From NCBI RefSeq assembly GCF_902459535.1, contig NZ_LR699553.1:62001-126000 (forward strand): DNA of 64,000 nt, in the 5' to 3' direction. This DNA comes from Paraburkholderia dioscoreae (GTDB lineage: Bacteria > Pseudomonadota > Gammaproteobacteria > Burkholderiales > Burkholderiaceae). Of the stretch, positions 1 through 7,341 are shown in pieces; position 1 is the stretch's first letter; each line of letters starts with the position of its first letter. A program made the translations under genes and the position numbers. The notes under the pieces were generated by a model that made no database searches, was not told where the DNA came from, and saw only the letters and a program-made list of their open reading frames with translations.

Positions 1-654
1 CGGCTTGGGTCCTTTTTGCACGGCGAAAACCGGGCTCCCAGATGAGCCACTGAATGAAAACGCTTCGTAAGCAATGCATGCTCCCTTGACAAAGTCGTCG
101 TACGAATAATCGAAACGTGGATCACTAGAAATTGTACCTGTGCGCAATATCGGTCGATTTGCACTTTTATCATGCCACTCTGGAAAACCAGGAAATGCAA
201 GAAAGTCGCAAATCATTAGCTTGCTATCGAAGTCATCAGAAGTCGCAAGAAACTCGTATGGTACGAAGTAATCTATTCTTGCTACCTTGTTTTCGGTAAC
301 GCAGAGCGGGAAAACACACGCGATATCGTTGTGCTGATCGTGCGAAAATTTTACCTTTGGAGTTATGGAAAATTTTGTTTCGCCAATCGGATAGTCGCTA
401 CCGGGAGATGCATACTTCCCGCAAATCTCAATCGAATGAAGGCTGTATTTCAAAGAATCCTCAAGCGGTTTATTCTTTTTGTTGAACGAAAAATCGAGAA
501 CATGCCGATTTGTAATCATGCAAAGCATGTCAAATTTATTTTTCACAAAAAAGCACGTCCCTGTTCCGGATTTTATGTTTCCAATTTTATCGGCAAACGT
601 GGCTGTGAGCTTGTAGGCGGAATAAAGATATTGGTTATTCAATCCGTGGAACAT
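1..654 (-). CDS. Trypsin-like serine peptidase (3' end beyond window)
   Basis: The minus strand reads open from ATG at 654 to the window edge, giving 218 residues of an incomplete protein. All three parts of a chymotrypsin-fold catalytic triad are visible: His in ITNRHVLDF, Asp in HNDIACVF and Ser in the FSGSSGSPVF loop. GTCFFVKN before the His matches the usual GT-F strand of this fold. No signal peptide is seen, so the product is probably cytoplasmic, as in several phage-defence loci (family knowledge). A GAGGT ribosome site lies four bases before the ATG. The gene is visibly richer in A+T than the core genes, consistent with transfer. The missing C-terminus could hold an effector or sensor domain, so function is open. 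Confidence 0.8.
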   Translation of the reverse strand, partial: MFHGLNNQYLYSAYKLTATFADKIGNIKSGTGTCFFVKNKFDMLCMITNRHVLDFSFNKKNKPLEDSLKYSLHSIEICGKYASPGSDYPIGETKFSITPKVKFSHDQHNDIACVFPLCVTENKVARIDYFVPYEFLATSDDFDSKLMICDFLAFPGFPEWHDKSANRPILRTGTISSDPRFDYSYDDFVKGACIAYEAFSFSGSSGSPVFAVQKGPKP

Positions 655-1026
655 TTTTACCTCGTTAATGATTGCGCTGACTCTCGATCGTCAACGCTCA
701 ATTGATATCGTTCACTTATTCTACGTTGAGCAGGACGCTTCAGTGCTCTTAGGCCACGAAGCGCTTCGCGTCCTAAAAAACGGTAACCCCAGGGGGGCCA
801 TGTGACACTTGTTTGATATGGAATGGCGGCCAAGTCCCGACCTCTTTCGGCGCTTTGGTGCGTGCGTGCGCGCCGTCTGCCTAGAGTGGGTCTGGTGCGG
901 CCGTCTTGGGCCTATCTTGCCTGGAAAGCGGTGGTTTTCTGAACAGTCTTCATAGTTGTCGGTTTTGGATCATAATCCAAGCGCATCGCACTTTGAGTGC
1001 GTGGGTGATGTAAGGCGAGGTGGGAA
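655..1026. promoter_or_regulatory. Divergent intergenic region with two short dyads
   Basis: This 372-bp stretch separates two divergent defence-type genes and holds no credible gene. Two small inverted repeats lie just before the ATPase start: TTGGAT-N4-ATCCAA at 965-980 and CGCACT-TTG-AGTGCG at 987-1001. They could be operators or an mRNA hairpin close to the ribosome site of the ATPase gene. No promoter hexamers are convincing by eye. Confidence 0.35.
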
Positions 1027-2676
1027 TTGCGAAAAAATGGGTACGCGCGAGACGAGGTCCTTTTTGCCGGATCTCAGAGTCAGATCGAGATAGAAGAGCG
1101 ATACCAAGACTGCCTGGTCATTGTGCCTGACAGAAATGCCCGACGTGTCGATGGGGGCTACCTAGTTGATGTGCAGGTATTCCCCGTCGATCATTTCGGT
1201 ATGGTCATGGCGAGTGTAGATGGCAAGCTGTTCCTGCTAGTAGATGAACACAAACCCGACGGCCTGTTAGACCTCGAACCTAGTTCGCTCGCCGCCCAAG
1301 CTTCCGCTCACAAGCAGTTGCAAACCGCCGACGAATTTTTCGAGAAACTTGGCGACTTCGTGCTGTCACTTTCGGGTCGCGACGCGTACCGGAAAGTAGT
1401 CTTCGAACTAGCAGGATCTGCACAGCGCTTGCTCGCGAAAGCGCACGATATCGCGGTTCTAAACGCTTACCATCCCAACTCAAAGAGCCTGACCCGAGCT
1501 AGAACGTTTGCAACCTTTCGTTCAATCTTGCTTAAAGGCGACGAAGAACTGTTTGCCTTCGTAGCGATACGTTCCATCTTGAACTTGCTTTCGAGTAGAT
1601 CGCAACTAACGAATACTGCATCTATTGAAGCTGACGTTCCGGTGGCTGCGGACCTCGATCTACCTGTTTCGTTGAACTTCGGAGAAGCACTCCATTCGTT
1701 GAACCCGATCAACGTGATCATCGGCTCAAATGGCCAAGGGAAGACACGATTACTCCTCGGACTTGCGAAGGCCGCCCGGAACGGAATGCTGTCGATGCGC
1801 GACAATGTCGGCACTGATTTATCGCAATCAGGTTCGCTTAAGATCGTCGCGTTTACCTACGAGGCGGCGCACTGGGGCCATCTGAGAAAACAAGGTGTTG
1901 AAGTTGAGTCTATGGGAATTGACTCCGCCTCTTGGCGTCGCGTCACGTCATTGATTCATCAAATCGCATCAACCGAGGACGGTCAGGACAATCTTCGGCA
2001 AATCGAGCTAATACTTGCCCAATTCATTCCCACCGACGAAATTTTCCTCCCGCTAATAGCCCGCGAGTCTGATGGCATCGCAAGGATCTGCCTCCACGAA
2101 TTCATCGAACAGCTGAACGCTAACTTACTGGCAGGGGTAGATTTGACGAAGTCGCCGATCATGAAGTCGCCCACGAAGGGCCGCTACTCCCTGAGTTCGG
2201 GGGAAAAGAGTCTTCTTAGTTTTTGTCTCTCGACCTTCCTGATGACGCGCGGGGGGGCACTTGTTCTCATCGATGAGCCCGAAAATCATCTCCATCCGGC
2301 CTTCATTTCTCTGCTCGTGAGGACTCTTGTCAGCACACTGGTGGCAACGGAGTCGAGAGCCGTGGTTGTCACTCACTCGCCGTTTGTTGTTAGAGAGGTG
2401 GATCGCAGCGCAGTACTGATCTTGAAGCGCAACACGGAGGATTTGCCGGAGCTGTATCGCCCCTCTCTCCAAACCCTCGGCGGCGATGTCTCCATGATCG
2501 TTGACCACGTCTTTCAGGACGGGAGCATTAAGAAAGCTTACGAGCGTCGCATTGATGCGGTCATCGCCGAGCGAGTAGCGCAGGGCGCCGAGATCGTGAC
2601 AAACGATCTTGAGGTGGATTTGGGCAATGACGGCGCGCGCTACCTGCACGCGCAAGCTGTACTCGCAAAGGGGTGA
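1027..2676 (+). CDS. AAA/ABC-type ATPase, PtuA-like (Septu-type)
   Basis: A 549-residue ATPase of the AAA_21/SMC-like ABC class. Walker A GSNGQGKT lies at about residues 233-240, a signature-like LSSGEKSLLSF near 389, Walker B LVLIDEPENHLHP near 412-424 and a switch His in VVVTHSPF near 447. The N-terminal 220 residues match no domain I recognise. TTG at 1027 is chosen because AGGTGG lies just upstream. The gene ends one base before an HNH nuclease gene. An ATPase followed by an HNH nuclease is the architecture of Septu (PtuA-PtuB), in which the ATPase restrains or licenses the nuclease during infection (family knowledge). Assignment to Septu rather than another ATPase-HNH pair is inference. 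Confidence 0.75.
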   Translation: MRKNGYARDEVLFAGSQSQIEIEERYQDCLVIVPDRNARRVDGGYLVDVQVFPVDHFGMVMASVDGKLFLLVDEHKPDGLLDLEPSSLAAQASAHKQLQTADEFFEKLGDFVLSLSGRDAYRKVVFELAGSAQRLLAKAHDIAVLNAYHPNSKSLTRARTFATFRSILLKGDEELFAFVAIRSILNLLSSRSQLTNTASIEADVPVAADLDLPVSLNFGEALHSLNPINVIIGSNGQGKTRLLLGLAKAARNGMLSMRDNVGTDLSQSGSLKIVAFTYEAAHWGHLRKQGVEVESMGIDSASWRRVTSLIHQIASTEDGQDNLRQIELILAQFIPTDEIFLPLIARESDGIARICLHEFIEQLNANLLAGVDLTKSPIMKSPTKGRYSLSSGEKSLLSFCLSTFLMTRGGALVLIDEPENHLHPAFISLLVRTLVSTLVATESRAVVVTHSPFVVREVDRSAVLILKRNTEDLPELYRPSLQTLGGDVSMIVDHVFQDGSIKKAYERRIDAVIAERVAQGAEIVTNDLEVDLGNDGARYLHAQAVLAKG

Positions 2677-2677
2677 G

Positions 2678-3670
2678 ATGCCTACCTATCTCGCCCTGAC
2701 GCGAACAGCGCAGGAAGACTTGGCTGCAGTTCAGACCTACATCTCTAAGCAAGGCGATGGGTGGCAGGACATTCACCGGGTGCTTCCCAGAGTCGCAAAA
2801 ACGTTTACACAGTACTCTGAGCGATACATTGAGCCGGGCCGTTTGCTCCTTAAGGCGTCCGATCGCAAGTTCGCTCAGGCAATGTACGGTCTCTATGACT
2901 CCAAGGCCGGTTATTTGCGCTACAAGAATGCGCCCCGTAAGCCTGGCTACGTTGGATGCTGCCCCTACTGCGGAATCAAGGGGTCAATAACGGTCGATCA
3001 CTACCTTCCGCGAAGCAGGAAAGAGTTCCCGCATTTCTCGGTTCTTTCCGCCAATCTGGTGCCGGCCTGTGGAGACTGCCAGGGGCACAAACTGACCTAT
3101 TACGCGCCAACAACGGGAAGAGTCGTTCGCAACAGGCGGCGGCAAATGGTGGCAGCAAAGCTGTCGCAGCGATCTTATCGATTTAGAACAAGTGACAGGC
3201 GGATTCTCCATCCATATTTCGATCGTTTTCTGTCCGAGCGAATTCTCATCGCACACATCGAAATGGGCGCTCGAGGCGTACCGTCACTGGTGTCGATCAC
3301 GCCTCGCCTGAGCTTGGCGAGATCAACCCGTCGCGCAATCGAGTTTCATCTCGATCGCCTTCACGTGCTCGAGCGCGCAAAGGGCGAAGTGGAACACCTT
3401 CACAGCTCGATTCTTAAGGGGATGAAGGGTGTACGAACTCTGGCCGAGCTACTCGAGAGTCTGGAAAAACAGTTGGGCTCGGCTCAAAGTCGTGGCGGAA
3501 GCCTCAACTTCTTCGACGCGCTCTACTTGCGAGCCTTGATCGTCCGCAAGGATCTGCACCCGCAACTTCTGTCGGTTGTCGAGACCGAGAATGCAGTGCT
3601 AGTACGCGTCAGTCAAGCACGCCGAGTTCGGGTGCCTGCTCACCACGGACGTCGACAACCAGCCAGATAG
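2678..3670 (+). CDS. HNH endonuclease, PtuB-like partner of the ATPase
   Basis: A 330-residue protein with one clear HNH/zinc-finger nuclease core: CPYC at 95-98, VDHYLP at 106-111 and ACGDC at 130-134 followed by NxxK-like QGHK. The two Cys pairs should hold structural zinc and His108 is the expected metal/general-base residue. ATG 2678 follows the ATPase stop by one base and has AAGGGG upstream, so the two are translationally coupled. The flanks (residues 1-90 and 140-330) carry no domain I recognise. By analogy with PtuB it would be the DNA- or RNA-cutting effector of the pair. It could also be a stand-alone HNH restriction enzyme. Confidence 0.75.
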   Translation: MPTYLALTRTAQEDLAAVQTYISKQGDGWQDIHRVLPRVAKTFTQYSERYIEPGRLLLKASDRKFAQAMYGLYDSKAGYLRYKNAPRKPGYVGCCPYCGIKGSITVDHYLPRSRKEFPHFSVLSANLVPACGDCQGHKLTYYAPTTGRVVRNRRRQMVAAKLSQRSYRFRTSDRRILHPYFDRFLSERILIAHIEMGARGVPSLVSITPRLSLARSTRRAIEFHLDRLHVLERAKGEVEHLHSSILKGMKGVRTLAELLESLEKQLGSAQSRGGSLNFFDALYLRALIVRKDLHPQLLSVVETENAVLVRVSQARRVRVPAHHGRRQPAR

Positions 3671-3870
3671 CGTCTGCCTGGGCGTTGAGGACACGGGAGT
3701 CTGTTCCAGACTCGCGTAGTCCGAATCAGCGATTGTCGAAGAGGCGTTTCTGGTCACATTTTGGTATTCAGAAGAGCGGCCCAAATCACGGATAAAACAC
3801 GTGGCTGTATCGCGTTGAGCAGACAAGCAGATGCTATAGTCCTTACAGTGCGGTGACGAAAGATTGCATC

Positions 3871-4653
3871 ATGTCGAGGTATAAATTCTCCAGCGCGCAA
3901 CGCTACGCGATTTTCTTGGTGCATGGCATGAAGTGCTATATGTGCCGGATTCCACTCGACCTCACCTCAATGGTAGTCGAACATGTTTTGCCCGAGCACC
4001 TCATCAAGAGTCCCTCACTATTTAACGCCGCTAAGTCGACGCTTGGCCTTCCGGCTTCGTTCGACCTAAACTCGTTCGAAAATTGGATGCCGGCATGCAG
4101 CTCATGCAATGGGAAGAAGGCCGCGCTCCATTTTGAGCCTTCCCTTCTTATTCAGGTCGAACTGCAAAATCTCGCAAAGAAGGCCGACAAGGCTCGCCGG
4201 CTTTGCGACGAGGTCGTTAGCGCCAGACAGGTGTCTATCGCACTCAATGTGCTGGAGCAAGCACAAGAGAGCGGCAGGCGTTTCGAGGAGTCGATATGGG
4301 AGCGATTGTTTGTCCTTCTGCGATTTGCCTCAGCGCGCGAGCTTGTACCCAAGGGACAACCACTTCGTTTGACGCAGTCATTTCAACTATTGACGACCAC
4401 AGTAGAGGCGGCAACGCGTTGGGGCGCCACCCACTGGTCTATACCCCCTCGTGAGCCGGGAGAACCAGCACTGGTTGTGCTGTTTCGGGCCGAGCGACGC
4501 GAGTGCGTTGAGTGTGGTTTGATCACGCAGGTCTTTCAGCCGATTAATCAAGAAGGTGGTGGCGATCCGATCTGCGGCGTATGCCTATCGAACTTGGATT
4601 GGATGGACCCTGTGACCTTGGGAGACTTGCCCACCCACGTCACCCAGGCATGA
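3871..4653 (+). CDS. HNH nuclease-like protein with C-terminal zinc ribbon
   Basis: 260 residues from ATG 3871; a GTG at 3853 would add six residues but has no ribosome site. An HNH-type core is visible at the N-terminus: C22-x2-C25, EH at 37-38 and C76-x2-C79 followed by NGKK. A second Cys pair set, C212-x2-C215 and C235-x2-C238, forms a C-terminal zinc ribbon separated from the core by a charged helical region. The gene lies 200 bp after the ATPase-HNH pair on the same strand, probably with its own promoter. The zinc ribbon may bind nucleic acid or a protein partner. It may be a third component of the neighbouring system or an independent restriction-type nuclease. Confidence 0.65.
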   Translation: MSRYKFSSAQRYAIFLVHGMKCYMCRIPLDLTSMVVEHVLPEHLIKSPSLFNAAKSTLGLPASFDLNSFENWMPACSSCNGKKAALHFEPSLLIQVELQNLAKKADKARRLCDEVVSARQVSIALNVLEQAQESGRRFEESIWERLFVLLRFASARELVPKGQPLRLTQSFQLLTTTVEAATRWGATHWSIPPREPGEPALVVLFRAERRECVECGLITQVFQPINQEGGGDPICGVCLSNLDWMDPVTLGDLPTHVTQA

Positions 4654-4987
4654 GGCGCTGTGGGATCGCCTCTTCAGGTTGCCGACGCACTGGCATACTG
4701 CTCGCTTGCCGTCCCCGCGGCCAGCCACAGGCGTTGCAGCTGAAGATGCTGAAAGACGCCGTTCGGACTTTGAGCGGTAGCTTTTCAGCGCCGAATTCAT
4801 GAATCTCTAGGACCGCAACGAGTCGTCGCCTGTGTCCCTGTTGGTCCGCAACTTCGGTGTTCATGACCGGCGTCACGCCGTTCGCGATGCCGATTGCGGC
4901 GCAACTGCTCATGGTCGATCGCTTGCGCCCGCTGGATTCTTGATGTACGATTTTCGTACATTCAATGTCGATTTATTGGAGGCCGCG
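4654..4987 (+). promoter_or_regulatory. Promoter/operator region of the XRE-peptidase operon
   Basis: No credible gene is seen in these 334 bp. A perfect dyad ATGTACGA-TTT-TCGTACAT occupies 4943-4961, 27 bp before the first start codon of the downstream operon. A possible promoter is -35 TTGCGC (4924-4929) and -10 TACGAT (4946-4951), spacer 16, so the dyad would cover the -10 box. A bound repressor, most simply the XRE protein of the same operon, would block transcription. The core TACGA-N3-TCGTA is the same as in four sites near 15.5 and 16.4 kb. Confidence 0.5.
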
Positions 4988-5266
4988 ATGAGTGAGCTGG
5001 CAGACAGGATCAAGGCCGCATTGGAGAATTTTTGGGAGGAGCACGCGATTCCAGCAGACGACGGAGCAGCGACCACAGTCGATGAGCTCGTCGGCCCAGT
5101 TGAATCCATGATCGCAGTCGAGGTATTAGTGACTTTGGACAAGATCACCGGGATGAAGCTACCAAATTCCATCATCCAGGCTGGCGGCTACAAGACGAAG
5201 GATGAATTCGTCAACAAGCTCGGCGCGGCTGTACTGGCCTATGTGGCTAAGAAGTCGAAATCATGA
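4988..5266 (+). CDS. Small acyl-carrier-protein-like protein
   Basis: 92 residues from ATG 4988, preceded by TTGGAGG. The sequence resembles the ACP/PP-binding fold: a first helix, then VDELVGPVESM with Ser40 in the position of the phosphopantetheine serine (E-S-M in place of D-S-L), followed by AVEVLVTLDKITGMKLP and a GYKTKDEFVNKL helix. This is a fold-level reading; the identity is inferred. It is the first gene of an operon with an XRE regulator, a metallopeptidase-inhibitor fusion, a cysteine peptidase and a thymidylate-synthase-like protein. Its stop overlaps the XRE start (ATGA). It could be a modified carrier, a small partner protein or a substrate of one of the peptidases. Confidence 0.55.
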   Translation: MSELADRIKAALENFWEEHAIPADDGAATTVDELVGPVESMIAVEVLVTLDKITGMKLPNSIIQAGGYKTKDEFVNKLGAAVLAYVAKKSKS

Positions 5267-5631
5267 GCCGGGCAGCTGGTGGCTCCGGGGAGCCAGACCG
5301 ATTGCAGTTGGGCCGGCGTCTAAAGGAAGCTCGCGAGTACGTTGGCCTCTCGCAGGAAGAGGTGGCGTTCGCGCTTTCGGTATCCCGGCCAGCCGTGGGT
5401 CACATTGAATCCGGAACGCGAAAGGTCGAGGCACTCGAATTGAATAAGCTGAGCGAGCTGTACGGCAGAACCGTGGACTATTTGTTGACGGGAAACGCTC
5501 CCTCCGGAGATACGCGCGTTGCCTTCCTTGCGCGCGCAACGAAGGGCATGTCTGACAGTGACATGGACGAGCTCGCCCGCTTTGCGGCATTTCTGAGGAA
5601 CTCGCCGAAAGCCAAGAAGCGCACTCCATGA
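5263..5631 (+). CDS. XRE-family HTH repressor
   Basis: 122 residues, with an HTH_3 domain at about residues 16-72 (LGRRLKEAREYVGLSQEEVA ... SRPAVGHIESGTR). The C-terminal tail TRVAFLARATKGMSDSDMDE has no known domain. The start overlaps the preceding stop by four bases, and the stop overlaps the start of the metallopeptidase gene (ATGA at 5628). XRE next to an ImmA/IrrE peptidase is the ImmR/ImmA arrangement, in which the peptidase cleaves the repressor to induce the element (family knowledge). The dyad at 4943-4961 is its most likely operator. Confidence 0.85.
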   Translation: MSRAAGGSGEPDRLQLGRRLKEAREYVGLSQEEVAFALSVSRPAVGHIESGTRKVEALELNKLSELYGRTVDYLLTGNAPSGDTRVAFLARATKGMSDSDMDELARFAAFLRNSPKAKKRTP

Positions 5632-6704
5632 AGACAGACGACGACGCCCTGATGGCCGCAGCGCGCCGAGCGGCCGAAGTTCTGGAGGAATTCGAAGCCA
5701 AGAAGCGCATCGAGGCCGGCTACACCCGGATCGACGCTGAGCACATTGCATCAGTCTCGGACGTCGTTGTCATGTATCGGAAATTCGAACTCCTGCTCGG
5801 CGGCTTTTTGCTGGAAGACGGAAAGCCGGGAATTATCGTCAATTGGGACCGTCCACGCGGCTTGGTGCACATGACTTGCGCCCACGAACTCGGCCACTTC
5901 GCGCTTGGGCACGAAAGTACCTCCGATACGACCGTTGACGTCTCCAAGAATGCAGCACTGGTTGAGCGCACTGCGAATCAGTTCGCGTACGCCCTGCTGG
6001 CACCTTCTTGGCTGGTTGCGCAGACGATGCGTCGCCAGCGTTGGGGCCGTAACAGTCTTCGCAATCCGTCCGTCGTCTATCAGATGTCGTTGCGACTGGG
6101 TATGAGCTACAAGGCCATGGTGTGGTCGCTCAATCGACTGGGCCACCTGACAGTATCGGAGGCGCTAAAGATCGTTGACGTCCAGCCAATCGCGATTAAG
6201 CGCGAGATAGTCGGAGGTACTGCTCTCAACAACTCTCGAAGCGACGTCTGGATGCTGACGGAGGCGGATCGAGATCGCATCCTGGAACCGGGTCTGGGCG
6301 ACCAAATGGTCTTCGACCTACCTAACCACGCCGGCTCGGGGTGTATCTGGTCGGTTGACGAGGCTCAGAGCGAAGGTTTCTTGCTTAAGCCATTTGTGCG
6401 CGATGCGCGTCGTGTGCCGCCGCGCCGCGGTCCAGAGATTACTGTGGGCGGCGACGGTTCGACGCTTCGCTATGAATTGACGACCCCTCTTAATTCGCCA
6501 TCTCTTGGCGACGGCGATGACAGTGAGATCGTGCCAACGTTGGAGTCGAGAAAGAGAACGATTTCGCTCAACGAACGTGCTCCTTGGAATCCGGAGCGAG
6601 CCGCCATCCATCAACTCAATTTGTACGCGGAGTTCGAACGGCTCGAAGACGGATTGCCTCAGACCGAGCGTGATCGGCGATTGGCGAGGACGCGGCGCGC
6701 CTGA
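5628..6704 (+). CDS. ImmA/IrrE metallopeptidase fused to chagasin-like inhibitor domain
   Basis: 358 residues in two parts. The N-terminal half is an ImmA/IrrE zinc peptidase: HELGH at 86-90 with Glu113 (LVERTANQFA) as likely third ligand. The C-terminal part, about 225-336, matches the three loops of chagasin (inhibitor I42): DLPNHAGSGCIW at 230-241 for the NPTTG-x-W loop, VGGDG at 273-277 for the GxGG loop, and RAPWNP at 317-322 for the RPW loop, each followed by the expected strand. Chagasins block papain-family cysteine peptidases (family knowledge), and the next gene, overlapping by one base, encodes one. I infer that this fusion restrains that peptidase and that the ImmA half senses stress or cuts the XRE repressor. 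The fusion is unusual as far as I know. Confidence 0.75.
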   Translation: MKTDDDALMAAARRAAEVLEEFEAKKRIEAGYTRIDAEHIASVSDVVVMYRKFELLLGGFLLEDGKPGIIVNWDRPRGLVHMTCAHELGHFALGHESTSDTTVDVSKNAALVERTANQFAYALLAPSWLVAQTMRRQRWGRNSLRNPSVVYQMSLRLGMSYKAMVWSLNRLGHLTVSEALKIVDVQPIAIKREIVGGTALNNSRSDVWMLTEADRDRILEPGLGDQMVFDLPNHAGSGCIWSVDEAQSEGFLLKPFVRDARRVPPRRGPEITVGGDGSTLRYELTTPLNSPSLGDGDDSEIVPTLESRKRTISLNERAPWNPERAAIHQLNLYAEFERLEDGLPQTERDRRLARTRRA

Positions 6705-7339
6705 TGATCACGACTCAAATCGATTTCTCAGCCAGCTTGGGCGTCGCTCGGGACCAAGGGCAGCGACCTACGTGCCTAGTCTTCGCTGGATCTGACCTCA
6801 ATGCCGCGGCCAAGGGCGTCGCGCATCTGAGCGCTGAGTTCCTCTGCTATTACGCCGCAAAGCTGGCTGGAGACTGGCGGCCGGGCCGCGGCTTCCAGAT
6901 GGACCATGTCCTCGGTGCGGTTTGCGCTCCGGGCCAGCCACTCGAGACGCTCTATCCTTACCAACAGGACAGTCACGATACACCTCTCACCGAGCCAACG
7001 GGCGAGTTCGAGCTGTACGCCTCCCCGTCAGCGCGTCGGCAAGACATGACGGCAGCGGAAGTGGTAAAGCACTTGACCGGCGGAAAACCCGTCGGCCTGA
7101 TCGTCCAGGTTTGCCAAGCACTCATGGCACCTAAGGACGGCGTCATTGATTTTGATCCTTTTGTCCTTCCAGACCAGTACCACGCCGTCGTTGGCGTTGG
7201 AGTGGGTATCTGCCCCGACACCAGTGAAGGCCACGTGCTCTTGCGCAACTCGTGGGGTACATCGTGGGGCCTCGCCGGTCACGCATGGATGCCCACGGCG
7301 CTCCTTGACATACTCCTCGTTGAAGGCTTCCTGATCTAA
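6704..7339 (+). CDS. Papain-like (C1) cysteine peptidase
   Basis: 211 residues beginning directly with the catalytic domain: RDQGQRPTC gives the oxyanion-hole Gln18 and nucleophile Cys24 with the six-residue spacing of papain. His160 lies in QYHAVVGVGVG and Asn182 in LLRNSWGTSWG. There is no signal peptide and no propeptide, so the enzyme would be made active inside the cell unless inhibited. The chagasin-like domain of the preceding protein is the obvious candidate inhibitor. ATG overlaps the preceding stop. The usual CGSC motif is replaced by RPTC, so one common disulphide Cys is absent, as expected for a cytoplasmic enzyme. The role as a host-killing or signalling effector is inference. 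Confidence 0.85.
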   Translation: MITTQIDFSASLGVARDQGQRPTCLVFAGSDLNAAAKGVAHLSAEFLCYYAAKLAGDWRPGRGFQMDHVLGAVCAPGQPLETLYPYQQDSHDTPLTEPTGEFELYASPSARRQDMTAAEVVKHLTGGKPVGLIVQVCQALMAPKDGVIDFDPFVLPDQYHAVVGVGVGICPDTSEGHVLLRNSWGTSWGLAGHAWMPTALLDILLVEGFLI

Positions 7340-7341
7340 CC

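Noticed and set aside
331..705. Plus-strand frame of 124 codons
   Set aside because: It lies antisense to the trypsin-like peptidase gene, which has the catalytic motifs and a ribosome site.
4640..4912. Minus-strand frame of 90 codons between the HNH gene and the operon
   Set aside because: No domain, no ribosome site, and it overlaps the HNH gene end; treated as non-coding.
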